From Natrinema longum (GTDB lineage Archaea > Halobacteriota > Halobacteria > Halobacteriales > Natrialbaceae), in assembly GCF_017352095.1 (NCBI RefSeq), contig NZ_CP071463.1, forward strand, positions 1,860,001 to 1,924,000: DNA of 64,000 bases, read 5' to 3'. A program made the position numbers and the translations under genes. The stretch's first letter is position 1. Each line of letters begins with the position of its first letter. Below the pieces are notes generated by a model that saw only the letters and a list, made by a program, of their open reading frames with translations, did not search any database and was not told where the DNA came from. Shown piece by piece: positions 1 through 8,149 of this stretch.

Positions 1-242
1 CCGGCCTGGTGCTCGTCTTGCTCCCCCGACCGATCATCGCGCTCAGCCAGCATCTGGTCTACGCCGATACCGATGCGCTCGAACTCCAGCCGTGGGTGGT
101 TCCCGCAGCGCGCCTGCTCGGGGTGCTCTACCTGACCGTCACGCTGCTTTCGCGGAGCACAGGCGAGGAGCCGACGATCGATGCGGGGACCGACGACTCG
201 AGTCGCTCGTCGCGTCGGTTCCGGATCCGCTCGAGCCGGTGA
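1..242 (+). CDS. Partial small membrane protein (upstream tandem paralog)
   Basis: The reading frame is open from the window edge, so the true start lies upstream. The visible 80 or so residues contain a hydrophobic stretch and the block WVVPAARLLGVLYLT, followed by a polar tail. The same block recurs almost unchanged in the gene that starts 10 bp downstream, so the two are tandem duplicates. I do not recognise a named family. The likely location is the membrane and the function is unknown. Confidence 0.6.
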   Translation, partial: GLVLVLLPRPIIALSQHLVYADTDALELQPWVVPAARLLGVLYLTVTLLSRSTGEEPTIDAGTDDSSRSSRRFRIRSSR

Positions 243-252
243 AGGGCACCCG

Positions 253-678
253 ATGAGACGAACACTCGTGATCGCGTTCGGGATCCTCGAGCTCGTCGCG
301 CCCGGAGTGGTCGTCGACTACGGAGAACGACTCGCGTTCGAGGAGCCCGACGCCGGCCGACGCCGCCCCTGGACGCTCCCCATGGCTCGACTCGAGGGGA
401 TCGCGTTCTGCTGGGTGGGCGCTCGCGAAGCGGGGCTCCCGGCGGCCCTCGAGACGGCGCTCGCCGTCTACGGGCTCGTGCTGGCACTCCTCCCGCGAAC
501 GGTCGTCGAACTGAACCTCGGGCTGGCCTACGAGAACGCCGACGAACTCGAGGTGAAACGGTGGGTCGTGCCCGCGGCGCGGTTGCTCGGCGTCGTGTAC
601 CTGACCGCCGGGCTGTTCGCACGGCGGGTCGACGCGCCGACGGACGCGGACGTGACACACCGCGACGGACGGCAGTGA
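253..678 (+). CDS. Small membrane protein (downstream tandem paralog)
   Basis: This is a 141-residue protein with hydrophobic segments near residues 1-20, 45-85 and 110-130 and a short polar tail. The ATG at 253 was chosen because it opens directly into a hydrophobic N-terminus, whereas the upstream extension is Arg/Ser-rich and overlaps the preceding gene. The motif WVVPAARLLGVVYLT matches the preceding partial gene, which marks a tandem duplication. The 10-bp gap suggests co-transcription. Function unknown. Confidence 0.6.
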   Translation: MRRTLVIAFGILELVAPGVVVDYGERLAFEEPDAGRRRPWTLPMARLEGIAFCWVGAREAGLPAALETALAVYGLVLALLPRTVVELNLGLAYENADELEVKRWVVPAARLLGVVYLTAGLFARRVDAPTDADVTHRDGRQ

Positions 679-782
679 ACCGTCCGGCCGCAGTCGACGT
701 CGCGTTGGACGGGCTGCCGTCCCGAGTGACCGGGAACTCCACAGCCGGGTCGTGGGGTCGCCATCACTGACAGCGGCCCGTA

Positions 783-1490
783 CTAGTAACGGCGGACCTC
801 GACGCCGTCGTCGGTGCCGACGTAGGTCGCGTCGGCGACCCCGACGAACAGTCCGTGTTCGACGACCCCCGGACTCCGCGAGAGTCGCGTCGCCAGTCCG
901 TCGGGGTCGTCGATCGGCCCGAACGCACAGTCGACGACCAGGTTGCCGTTGTCGGTCACGACGGGGCCGTCCTTTCGCTCGGCGTCCCGGAGCGTGGGCT
1001 CGCCGCCCAGCGCCTGCACCCGATCGGCCGTGACGGTGTGGGCGTCGGGACGGACCTCGAGTGGCACCGAGCGGTGCAGTCGATCGGTCAGTTTCGAGGG
1101 ATCGGCGACGACGACGAACCGATCCGCGGCCGTGTCGACGAGCTTCTCGCGTGCGTGGGCCGCCCCGCCGCCCTTGATGAGCGCGCCGTAAGCGGCCGAC
1201 TCGGGATCGTCGACGACCTGATCCGCGCCGTCGATCGCGAGGTCGACGCCGTCGACCGCATCGAGCTCCGTCAAGGGGATTCCGGCCTCGAGCGCGAGCT
1301 GCCGGGACTGGAACGAGGTCGGAATCCCGCGGACATCGAGCCCGTCGTCGACGGCCCGACCGATCGCCCGGATCGCGTGGGCGGTCGTCGAGCCGGTACC
1401 GAGTCCGACGACGAATCCGTCCTCGACCGCCTCGGCCGCCCGTTCGCCGGCGCGACGTTTCGCTGCGCTGGAACCGCCATCCGTCTTCAT
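783..1490 (-). CDS. rpiA: Ribose-5-phosphate isomerase A
   Basis: The 235-residue protein interconverts ribose 5-phosphate and ribulose 5-phosphate for nucleotide and sugar metabolism in the cytoplasm. Family signatures visible are GLGTGSTTAHAI near residue 27 (phosphate loop), DGADQV near 85 and the KGGGAAHAREK segment near 105, whose Asp, Lys and Glu residues correspond to the catalytic set. Length is normal for RpiA. The ATG at 1490 is preferred, because the upstream in-frame extension is Arg-rich and has no family counterpart. It is transcribed alone, facing the preceding small-membrane genes. Confidence 0.93.
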   Translation of the reverse strand: MKTDGGSSAAKRRAGERAAEAVEDGFVVGLGTGSTTAHAIRAIGRAVDDGLDVRGIPTSFQSRQLALEAGIPLTELDAVDGVDLAIDGADQVVDDPESAAYGALIKGGGAAHAREKLVDTAADRFVVVADPSKLTDRLHRSVPLEVRPDAHTVTADRVQALGGEPTLRDAERKDGPVVTDNGNLVVDCAFGPIDDPDGLATRLSRSPGVVEHGLFVGVADATYVGTDDGVEVRRY

Positions 1491-1536
1491 GATTGTCCAA
1501 CCGAGCGGCGACGGCAAAAGCGTTGTAGCTTCGCGC

Positions 1537-2379
1537 TCACAGATCGACGCGGTCGAACCACGAGAGTCCCACTCCGAGCGGGACGAGCGCCCAGATCGCA
1601 AGCAGGACGAAGCCGAACCACGGCCGAGCGACGAGGGGCACGGTTTCGATGTCGTACATCGTCGTCAGCGCCAGCTGGGTCTCACCGAGGACGGCACTGA
1701 TAGCGGAGCCGTAGGCGGTGCCCGGCGGGAGCGAGCTGTAGACGAGATACCAGTCCGGAAGCGACTGGACGAGCAGCGTTCCCTCGGTCGCGAAGAGCAG
1801 CGCCTGTCCCACGAGCCCCCAGAGGAACCAAAAGAGGACGACAACGACGATCACGCCGACTGCCGCCCGCGTCGTCGACCGCGTCAGCGAGGAGATTCCG
1901 ACCCCGATACAGACGTAGACGAACCCGAACAACACCGTCACCAGCGTAAAGGCCACGTAGTCGACGAGCGAAACCGAGCCGACGAACGCGAAGAGTCCCG
2001 CCAGACCGACGGCAAAGCCGACCAGGATCGACACGGCGACGACGCCCGTCCGGCCGAGCACCTTCCCGAGAACGACGTCCCGACGGCGGTGGGGGAGTCC
2101 CAACAGGAACTTCAGACTGCCGCTCTCTCGCTCCCGTGCGATCGCCCCGTAGCCGACGATCAGGGCGATGATGGGGACGAGAAACCCCGCGGGCGTCTGT
2201 AACGCGAGGATCAGATCGATCGTCGACTGGGCACCGCCTTCCTCGAAGAGCTCCGAGGCCCACGACGCGACGAACGCACCGCCGGCGGTAAACAGGGCGA
2301 ACAACGCTGTCAGCCCGATCAGCACGCGCGATCGGACGGCATCGCGGAAGTCCTTCTTCGCGACGGCGATCGCGCTCAT
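1537..2379 (-). CDS. ABC exporter permease (ABC-2 type)
   Basis: The 280-residue integral membrane protein has about six membrane segments and begins MSAIAVAKKDFRDAVRSR, the usual amphipathic start of NosY/ABC-2 permeases. A hallmark GYGAIARERESGSLKFLLGLP loop follows the second segment. The start overlaps the stop of the upstream ATPase gene (ATGA at 2376-2379), so the two are translationally coupled and form one exporter. The substrate cannot be told from sequence; relatives include NosFY-like and multidrug-type exporters. Confidence 0.85.
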   Translation of the reverse strand: MSAIAVAKKDFRDAVRSRVLIGLTALFALFTAGGAFVASWASELFEEGGAQSTIDLILALQTPAGFLVPIIALIVGYGAIARERESGSLKFLLGLPHRRRDVVLGKVLGRTGVVAVSILVGFAVGLAGLFAFVGSVSLVDYVAFTLVTVLFGFVYVCIGVGISSLTRSTTRAAVGVIVVVVLFWFLWGLVGQALLFATEGTLLVQSLPDWYLVYSSLPPGTAYGSAISAVLGETQLALTTMYDIETVPLVARPWFGFVLLAIWALVPLGVGLSWFDRVDL

Positions 2380-3314
2380 CGGACCACCTGCGCTCCGTTG
2401 GAATCGTCGGACGTGTACGCCACGAACAAGTCCTCGAGGCTCGATTCGTCGGTTTCGAAGTCCTCGACGGTCACGCCGTACTCCTCGACGGTGTGCAAGA
2501 CGGTGGTTTTCGCCCGATCCTCGCAGGCGACGACGAGGGTCCGGTCCTCCGGCGTCACCGACGAGACCCCGTCGATCGACTCGAGCGCCTCGAGCGCGGC
2601 CGCGGAGTCGTCGGGGATCCGATCGAGCGTCACGCGAAGTCGGGTCTGGGTGGGCATGGCCTCGCGGAGCCCCTCGACGGTGTCTTCGGCGATCAGGGAG
2701 CCGTCCCGGAGGATGCCGACCCGATCGCAGACCGCCTCGACCTGACCGAGGACGTGCGAGGAGAAAAAGACCGTCGCGCCGCGGGCGTTCTCCTCGCGGA
2801 TGATCTCGCGCATCCGGCGGGCACCGTTCGGGTCGAGTCCCGTCGAGGGTTCGTCGAGGATCAGGAGATCCGGGTCGCCGACCAGCGCCGTCGCGAGGGT
2901 GAGCCGCTGGGCCATCCCCTTCGAGTAGCCGCCGGCTTTCTGCTCGGCCGCGTCGCCGATGCCGACCCGCTCGAGGAGGGCGTCGGCGTCGTCGTCGGCC
3001 CCTTTCGATTCGATGGCGAACTCGACGTGCTGGCGGCCGGTGAGCCGGTCGTAGAGGTCGACGCCTTCCGGGAGGATTCCGGTCCGGTTGCGGATCTCGA
3101 GACTGTCGGCTCGCACGTCGAGATCGAAGACCCGTACCTCGCCCGCGGTGGGCCGGATGAAATCGAGCAGGAGATTGATCGTCGTGGACTTCCCCGCCCC
3201 GTTGGGCCCGAGGAAGCCGTATATTTCGCCGCGCTCGACGGTGAGCGTCAGATCGTCGAGCGCCCGTTCGGTCGCGTACTGTTTCGTCACGGAGGAAATG
3301 TCGATAGCGGGCAC
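2376..3314 (-). CDS. ABC transporter ATP-binding protein
   Basis: The 312-residue ATPase is the partner of the downstream permease. The Walker A motif GPNGAGKST lies near residue 36, the signature YSKGMAQRL near 133, and Walker B LLILDEPSTGLDP near 153. A C-terminal extension after the nucleotide-binding domain is typical of the CcmA/DrrA-like exporter subfamily. The first gene of the pair begins about 20 nt from a perfect inverted repeat (3333-3345) that overlaps the place where its TATA box should be, so repression by a dedicated regulator is likely. Confidence 0.88.
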   Translation of the reverse strand: MPAIDISSVTKQYATERALDDLTLTVERGEIYGFLGPNGAGKSTTINLLLDFIRPTAGEVRVFDLDVRADSLEIRNRTGILPEGVDLYDRLTGRQHVEFAIESKGADDDADALLERVGIGDAAEQKAGGYSKGMAQRLTLATALVGDPDLLILDEPSTGLDPNGARRMREIIREENARGATVFFSSHVLGQVEAVCDRVGILRDGSLIAEDTVEGLREAMPTQTRLRVTLDRIPDDSAAALEALESIDGVSSVTPEDRTLVVACEDRAKTTVLHTVEEYGVTVEDFETDESSLEDLFVAYTSDDSNGAQVVR

Positions 3315-3332
3315 AGTTTAACTGCCGTACAA

Positions 3333-3345
3333 TTGTATCATACAA
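3333..3345. promoter_or_regulatory. Candidate operator for the ABC exporter
   Basis: TTGTATCATACAA is a perfect 6-1-6 inverted repeat. It sits 19-31 nt upstream of the ABC ATPase start at 3314, where a leaderless haloarchaeal promoter would have its TATA box. A second palindrome, TACAATTGTA, overlaps it at 3328-3337. A dimeric repressor site is an inference from position and symmetry. Confidence 0.4.
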
Positions 3346-3426
3346 ATAGCTTGCTTCGGTCTTCAACATCGGGAATCGCGTTTGAACGTCGTCGTGATTT
3401 CAGCGACAGAAAACGGGCAACAGGGG

Positions 3427-3433
3427 TATATAA
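3427..3433 (+). promoter_or_regulatory. TATA box for the 3.5-3.9 kb genes
   Basis: TATATAA stands out in the GC-rich context. It lies 34 nt before the ATG at 3467, consistent with an mRNA with a short leader running into the small ORF and the membrane protein gene at 3589. Confidence 0.4.
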
Positions 3434-3466
3434 CGTGTTACTTCTATATCAAATGTGATCGAACAG

Positions 3467-3592
3467 ATGACCGAACTCGATCCAGGTTCCAGCGACCGAA
3501 TCGATACCGATCGGTACCGACGACGTGGCGCTCGACCGGCCGGCTGTCTCAGCGGTCGGTCGGTCGGCCCTGCACGTGAGGTGGACGAATGA
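3467..3592 (+). CDS. Possible 41-residue small protein upstream of a membrane protein gene
   Basis: This short frame begins 34 nt after a clear TATATAA box and ends with TGA overlapping the ATG of the next gene (ATGA at 3589-3592). That is the typical spacing for translational coupling in this genome. The peptide starts MTELDPGSSDRIDTDRYRRR and is polar, Arg- and Asp-rich, with one Cys. I recognise no family. It could be a leader that controls the next gene, or a chance frame. Confidence 0.35.
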   Translation: MTELDPGSSDRIDTDRYRRRGARPAGCLSGRSVGPAREVDE

Positions 3593-3891
3593 GACTGCTC
3601 GCGACCCTCCCGTTACAGGCGGGTGCCGAGGAGATCGGGACGAACGTCCTCATCGCCATGGCGATCGGGATGCTCCTCGCACTGCTCATTACGATCGGCG
3701 CTGCCTACTGGGTGTACAAGGACGCGTCGAAGCGCGAGAACAACGAACTCGCGTGGGCGGTCGGTATCGGCGCGTTGCTGTTGCTCGCGTTTCCGCTCGG
3801 CATCGTCGCATTGATTCTGTACGTCGTCCTCCGCGGTGACGAGACGGCGTCGGAACCGATGCAAGGGGGAACCGCTGGCGGCGAGTGGTAA
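3589..3891 (+). CDS. Small two-span membrane protein
   Basis: The 100-residue protein has two membrane segments, near residues 20-43 and 58-82, separated by a charged loop (YKDASKRENNELAW). A Gly-rich polar tail follows. The layout resembles small haloarchaeal PLDc_N-like or signal-anchor membrane proteins, but no catalytic residues are visible. It is probably co-transcribed with the short frame before it. Confidence 0.65.
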   Translation: MRLLATLPLQAGAEEIGTNVLIAMAIGMLLALLITIGAAYWVYKDASKRENNELAWAVGIGALLLLAFPLGIVALILYVVLRGDETASEPMQGGTAGGEW

Positions 3892-4119
3892 TACTGCTCG
3901 ACAGAACGACGTGAAGCCGATCGCATGTCTGCGACCGTCCCCGCAGGTGACGACCCCACATTCGCGACCGGCTTCGTATTGACTGCTATCCAGTAGTATA
4001 ACTGCCGGATCGCCCGAGCATCGATCGACACTCGAGCCCCCAGCCACGGGTCCGGTTTCACGCACACGACACACATCGTTGCGCCGAACTTTTTTTGAGC
4101 CGTCCGTGGACGACCCGAC

Positions 4120-4884
4120 ATGGCACAGGAGACGGCGGTCGCCCTCTCGAACGTCCGCAAGACCTACCGCGTCGGCGAACCCGTCCACGCGCTCGATGGC
4201 ATCTCGCTCGAGGTCGCCCGTGGCTCCTACACCGCGATCATGGGGCCAAGCGGTTCCGGAAAGTCGACGCTGATGAACCTCGTGGGCTGTCTCGACACGC
4301 CCACCGAGGGGACGGTGGCAGTCGGCGGGCAGGAGATCGGAGCACTCGGGGACCGCGAACGGACGCGACTGCGGGGCACCGAGGTCGGCTTCGTCTTCCA
4401 GACGTTCAACCTGATGCCCCGGCTGAACGCCCTCGAGAACGTCGCACTGCCGCAGTTGTTTCAGGGGATCGATCGGCCCGAACGCCGAGATCGAGCGCGG
4501 GACCTGCTCGAGCGCGTCGGCCTCGGGGACCGGGCCGACCACCTGCCCAACGAACTGTCGGGAGGGCAGCGCCAGCGGGTCGCCCTCGCGCGGGCGCTGG
4601 TCAACGATCCGGCGATCGTACTGGCCGACGAACCCTCCGGGAACCTCGATACCGACACCGAGGCCGATATTTTGGATCTCTTCGACGAGTTTCACGAGGG
4701 TGGGACGACCATGCTCGTCGTCACGCACGAGCGCCACGTCGCCGAGCGGGCCGACCGGATCGTCCACCTGCTCGACGGGAAGATCGAGCGAATCGAGGAA
4801 CTCGACGAGGGAGCCACGAGCGGCGTCTCGAGCCGGAATTCGGGTTCTAGCAGGGAACCGGGGCCGGGGGTCGATCCCGAATGA
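4120..4884 (+). CDS. ABC transporter ATPase, LolD/MacB type
   Basis: The 254-residue nucleotide-binding subunit has Walker A GPSGSGKST at residues 42-50, a Q-loop in VFQTFNLMPRL, signature LSGGQRQRVALARAL and Walker B IVLADEPSGNLD. The PSGNLD D-loop and the NLMPRLNALENV stretch are typical of the LolD/MacB/FtsE subfamily that powers FtsX-fold permeases. Its stop overlaps the start of the permease gene (ATGA). A polar 30-residue tail follows the core. Its likely role is mechanotransmission or export at the cytoplasmic membrane; the substrate is unknown. Confidence 0.9.
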   Translation: MAQETAVALSNVRKTYRVGEPVHALDGISLEVARGSYTAIMGPSGSGKSTLMNLVGCLDTPTEGTVAVGGQEIGALGDRERTRLRGTEVGFVFQTFNLMPRLNALENVALPQLFQGIDRPERRDRARDLLERVGLGDRADHLPNELSGGQRQRVALARALVNDPAIVLADEPSGNLDTDTEADILDLFDEFHEGGTTMLVVTHERHVAERADRIVHLLDGKIERIEELDEGATSGVSSRNSGSSREPGPGVDPE

Positions 4885-6161
4885 ACCCCCTCGAGAGCCT
4901 GCGCCTCTCCTGGCGGTCGATCCGCGGACACAAACTCCGGTCGGCGCTGACGACGCTGGGGATCGTGATCGGCATCGCGGCGGTGATCGCGTTCGTCACG
5001 CTGGGCGCGAGCCTGCAGGCCGGCATCATCGGTGACATCAGTCCCGACGACCAGCGCAACGTCTACGGCTGGGCCGCCGAACCCGACACCGAGGGCGGCC
5101 CGCTGGCGGGCGCACAGCCCGTCTTCACCGGCGACGACCTCGAGGCGGTCGAGGACCTCGAGGACGTAGAGGCGGCCTACGGCTACGCGACGATTCAGAC
5201 ACAGGCGATCTCGAACGGCGACGAGACGGTCGTTCAGGGGAACGGACTGATCGCCTCGGGGCCGTCGTACATCCGCGAGGAGCGGTTGGCCGAGGGGAGA
5301 CAGTTCGAGATGGGCGAACGCGAGGCGGTGCTCAACCCCGCGGCGGCGAATCAGTTCGCGGAGAACGTCACCGTCGGCGACGAACTCACCGTGACCCTCC
5401 TCGGGGGCGAGCGAACGACGCTCGAGGTGGTCGGCATCACCGATACGAGCGAGGGCCAGAGCCCCTTCGAGGGATTCGAGTCCTCCCCGCGGGTCTACGT
5501 GCCGACGGATCCCTACTACACCGAACAGGCGTCGGGGATCGGACTCGGCGGGGACGGCGGTGAGACGGAGACGAACAGCGACGACGCCCGCTTCCTCGCG
5601 ATCATCATCGAAGCCCCGTCGACCGACGAGTCCGACATCGACGCGGCCCGCGAGAGCGCGACCGCCTACCTCGAGAGCGACGAGTCCGACGCGAGCGAAC
5701 TGCTGGGAGACGACCTCGAGGTCCAGTTCCGGACGAGTACGGAACTGCTCAGCCAGCTGCAGGACGTGCTGGATCTCCTGCGGAACTTCATCGTGGGGAT
5801 CGCGGCCATCTCCCTGTTGGTCGGGTCGATCGGGATCGCGAACATCATGCTCGTCAGCGTCACCGAGCGGACCCGCGAGATCGGCATCATGAAAGCCGTC
5901 GGCGCGCAGAACCGCGACGTCCTCGGTCTGTTCCTGACCGAAGCGGTGATTCTCGGCGTCATCGGCTCGATCCTGGGGACCGCCCTCGGCCTGGTCGGGG
6001 GCTATCTCGGCGCGCAGTACGTCGATCTGCCGCTGGTCTACCCCCTCGAGTACGTCGCACTCGCCATCGTCGTCGGGATGGTCGTTGGCATCCTCGCAGG
6101 GCTGTACCCGGCCTGGCGGGCAGCACGAACGGATCCGATCGACGCGCTCAGATACGAGTGA
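4881..6161 (+). CDS. ABC permease, MacB/FtsX family
   Basis: The 426-residue permease has one N-terminal membrane helix (about residues 17-42), a large external MacB-type core domain (about 45-285), and three C-terminal helices that form an FtsX domain. The conserved TERTREIGIMKAVGA motif sits between the last helices. GAXXGXXXG-like packing and the ending PAWRAARTDPIDALRYE are typical of the family. It is coupled to the upstream ATPase. Homologs export peptides or lipids, or transmit force; which applies here cannot be read. Confidence 0.9.
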   Translation: MNPLESLRLSWRSIRGHKLRSALTTLGIVIGIAAVIAFVTLGASLQAGIIGDISPDDQRNVYGWAAEPDTEGGPLAGAQPVFTGDDLEAVEDLEDVEAAYGYATIQTQAISNGDETVVQGNGLIASGPSYIREERLAEGRQFEMGEREAVLNPAAANQFAENVTVGDELTVTLLGGERTTLEVVGITDTSEGQSPFEGFESSPRVYVPTDPYYTEQASGIGLGGDGGETETNSDDARFLAIIIEAPSTDESDIDAARESATAYLESDESDASELLGDDLEVQFRTSTELLSQLQDVLDLLRNFIVGIAAISLLVGSIGIANIMLVSVTERTREIGIMKAVGAQNRDVLGLFLTEAVILGVIGSILGTALGLVGGYLGAQYVDLPLVYPLEYVALAIVVGMVVGILAGLYPAWRAARTDPIDALRYE

Positions 6162-6227
6162 CTGACAGGAGTGCCGGCCCAGTCGCGACCCGCTGTGGGT
6201 GTCGACAGCAGACCGGATGCGGTCGGA

Positions 6228-6839
6228 TCAGCGGTCCAGGCCTCGGTCACGATCGCGGTCCGGGTCCCGTTCTCGATCCGGACCCGATCGCCGGTCCGAG
6301 TTCGGTTCGTACTCCGGGTCAGAGTACCGATCCGGCTCCCGATCGGAGTCCGTCATCGGTTCCTGGCTCGAATCCCGTTCGCGGTCCGAGTCCGGCCCCT
6401 GAACGCGAGACGGGGCGCGAGCCGGAGCCTGCTCCGTCTCGAACCCGATCGTCTCTCGAGTCCGCCGCCGTCGCTCGGGGTATTCCCGCGCGAGGTACGC
6501 TCCGAGGTAGCCTCCGAGTAGCGACGGGCCGACGGTGTAGACGAGGAGGAAGAGCAACCCGGCGACGAACAGGACGAAGAGGACGGCGACCCCTTCGGCG
6601 GGGAAGCCAAAGCCGATGCCGATCCCGAGGAACCCGAAGACGAGGAACGCACCCGCCGCGATCGGGAGGAAGGTGATCGCGCCAGCGAGCGCGCCGACGA
6701 TCGCGCCGGCCCGTTCGTCCGGTCCCTCGAGGAATCCGGCGACGAGGCCGCCGAGAACGGTGGAGAAGGGGATAAATGAGAGGACGACGCCGACGACGGC
6801 TCCGACGATCGCGTTGATGATGGTTCGGCTGCGGACCAT
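6228..6839 (-). CDS. DUF5518-like membrane protein with low-complexity tail
   Basis: The 203-residue protein has an N-terminal Gly/Ala/Val-rich part with about four membrane helices (residues 8-130), which looks like the haloarchaeal DUF5518 group. A highly charged tail of Arg, Asp, Ser, Glu and Pro follows (about 131-203), ending in DR/PD repeats. The tail is encoded by GATCGG/TCCGGA-type tandem-like sequence and may vary in length between strains. Function unknown. Confidence 0.6.
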   Translation of the reverse strand: MVRSRTIINAIVGAVVGVVLSFIPFSTVLGGLVAGFLEGPDERAGAIVGALAGAITFLPIAAGAFLVFGFLGIGIGFGFPAEGVAVLFVLFVAGLLFLLVYTVGPSLLGGYLGAYLAREYPERRRRTRETIGFETEQAPARAPSRVQGPDSDRERDSSQEPMTDSDREPDRYSDPEYEPNSDRRSGPDRERDPDRDRDRGLDR

Positions 6840-6928
6840 ACGGAACGAACGACCGGCAGCGAGAAAAGTGTCGGTGGTCGATGGGGTCGCGTCGCCGGCG
6901 GCCGACGCCGGGGAAAACGGGACTTCGA

Positions 6929-8041
6929 TCAGTCGTCGACAGTGCGGGACTCCGACTCCTCGAACGTCGTTTCCGTGTCGACGGTGTCGTCCGACTGCGT
7001 CTCGAGGTCCGCCTCGACGAGGTCCGCGAACGTGGCGTCGGGGTTGACCTCGTCGGAGAGGAGGTCGACGGCTTCGACGAAGACCGCGACGATCAGCGGG
7101 CCGACGACGATCCCGATCGGCCCGAGCGTGAACAGACCGCCGGTGAAGCCGACGAAGTAGAGGCTCCCGGGCAACCCGGCCGAACGACGGGACAGCCGCG
7201 GTCGGACGACGATATCGGGGAGCCAGGCGATGAGTACGAGACCCAACACCCCGATCAGGGTCGCCGCGAGGAGATCGCCGGCGGCGACGTGATAGAGGGT
7301 GATCGGCGCGATGAGCATGCTCGGACCGATGATCGGAACGAACTGCAACACCGCAGCGGTGATCGACAGCGTCAGCGCGGCGTCGTATCCGAGCACCCAG
7401 AAGAGCGGATAGGCGATCGCCAGCGTCGCGACCGAGGTCGCGACCTGCAGGACGTAGATCGCGTACAGCGTCTCGCGTGCTCGCTTGGCCAGCGCGTACA
7501 CCACGTCACGGTAGCCGTGTGGGACCGGTGCGACGGCGGCTCGACCCGCCTCCTCGCCTTTGAGTAGCAGCCCGAACAGGAGGACGACGAACAGCGCGAA
7601 TTTGATCGCGAGCACCGGCAGTTCGAGCGCGAGCGACGTCGCAGCGCCGCTGAGATAGTCGACCGCGAGCGCCTGCACCTCGCCGGCCTCGAGCGTGTGC
7701 GTCGACTCGAGGACCGTGATCGACAGCTCTCGCGGGAGGCTCTCGACGGCCTCGAGTATCGGCTCGATGCGGAAGTACAGCGCCACGACGATCGGTGTGA
7801 AGACCGCGACCGCAGTCAGGAAGCCGATCAGCGTCGCCGCGAGCGCGCCCGTCCACTCCGTGAGACCGCGTCTGACGAGCCAGCCCTGGACGGGCAACAG
7901 GACGTAGGCGACGGTGAGCGCGAACAGGATCGTCCCGAGGACCTGGAGCAGGATACCGCCGGTGAGGACGCCGAGTGCGACGACGATACCTGCGAGGACG
8001 TAGCGGCGACGCCTGCGCGAGTCCCCCGTGGTCTCTGACAC
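6929..8041 (-). CDS. AI-2E family permease-like membrane protein
   Basis: With the GTG at 8041 the protein is 370 residues, begins VSETTGDSRRRRRY and enters the first helix at once. An in-frame GTG at 8143 would add 34 residues but would run across the divergent thiB promoter, so it is less likely. There are about eight membrane segments, with the family's long central extracellular segment and the conserved GPSMLIAPI and GPIGIVVGPL stretches near the end. Relatives (PF01594) include exporters and Na+/H+ antiporter-like proteins; the substrate is unknown. Confidence 0.8.
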   Translation of the reverse strand: MSETTGDSRRRRRYVLAGIVVALGVLTGGILLQVLGTILFALTVAYVLLPVQGWLVRRGLTEWTGALAATLIGFLTAVAVFTPIVVALYFRIEPILEAVESLPRELSITVLESTHTLEAGEVQALAVDYLSGAATSLALELPVLAIKFALFVVLLFGLLLKGEEAGRAAVAPVPHGYRDVVYALAKRARETLYAIYVLQVATSVATLAIAYPLFWVLGYDAALTLSITAAVLQFVPIIGPSMLIAPITLYHVAAGDLLAATLIGVLGLVLIAWLPDIVVRPRLSRRSAGLPGSLYFVGFTGGLFTLGPIGIVVGPLIVAVFVEAVDLLSDEVNPDATFADLVEADLETQSDDTVDTETTFEESESRTVDD

Positions 8042-8119
8042 AGCGGTGAGTCTCAGCCGAGCGACAAAGTCTTTCGGCTCTGAGACGGGCGTCGGAACGG
8101 AACGGCGGCGATCACGGGG

Positions 8120-8126
8120 CTTAAGA
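8120..8126 (+). promoter_or_regulatory. TATA-like box of the thiBPQ operon
   Basis: CTTAAGA lies 24-30 nt before the ATG at 8150, which predicts a leaderless mRNA starting at or near the thiB start codon. Confidence 0.45.
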
Positions 8127-8127
8127 C

Positions 8128-8149
8128 TACCCAGTACAACCACTGGGTA
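8128..8149. promoter_or_regulatory. Operator-like inverted repeat before thiB
   Basis: TACCCAGT-N6-ACTGGGTA is a perfect 8-bp inverted repeat. It fills the gap between the TATA-like box and the thiB start codon, so a bound dimer would block transcription initiation. Archaeal thiamine genes are known to be controlled by ThiN-domain ThiR-type regulators. Assigning this site to such a regulator is inference. Confidence 0.55.

Noticed and set aside
3613-4767. Minus-strand frame over the MacB-type ATPase gene and the small membrane gene
   Set aside because: It crosses two convincing plus-strand genes and shows no domain of its own.
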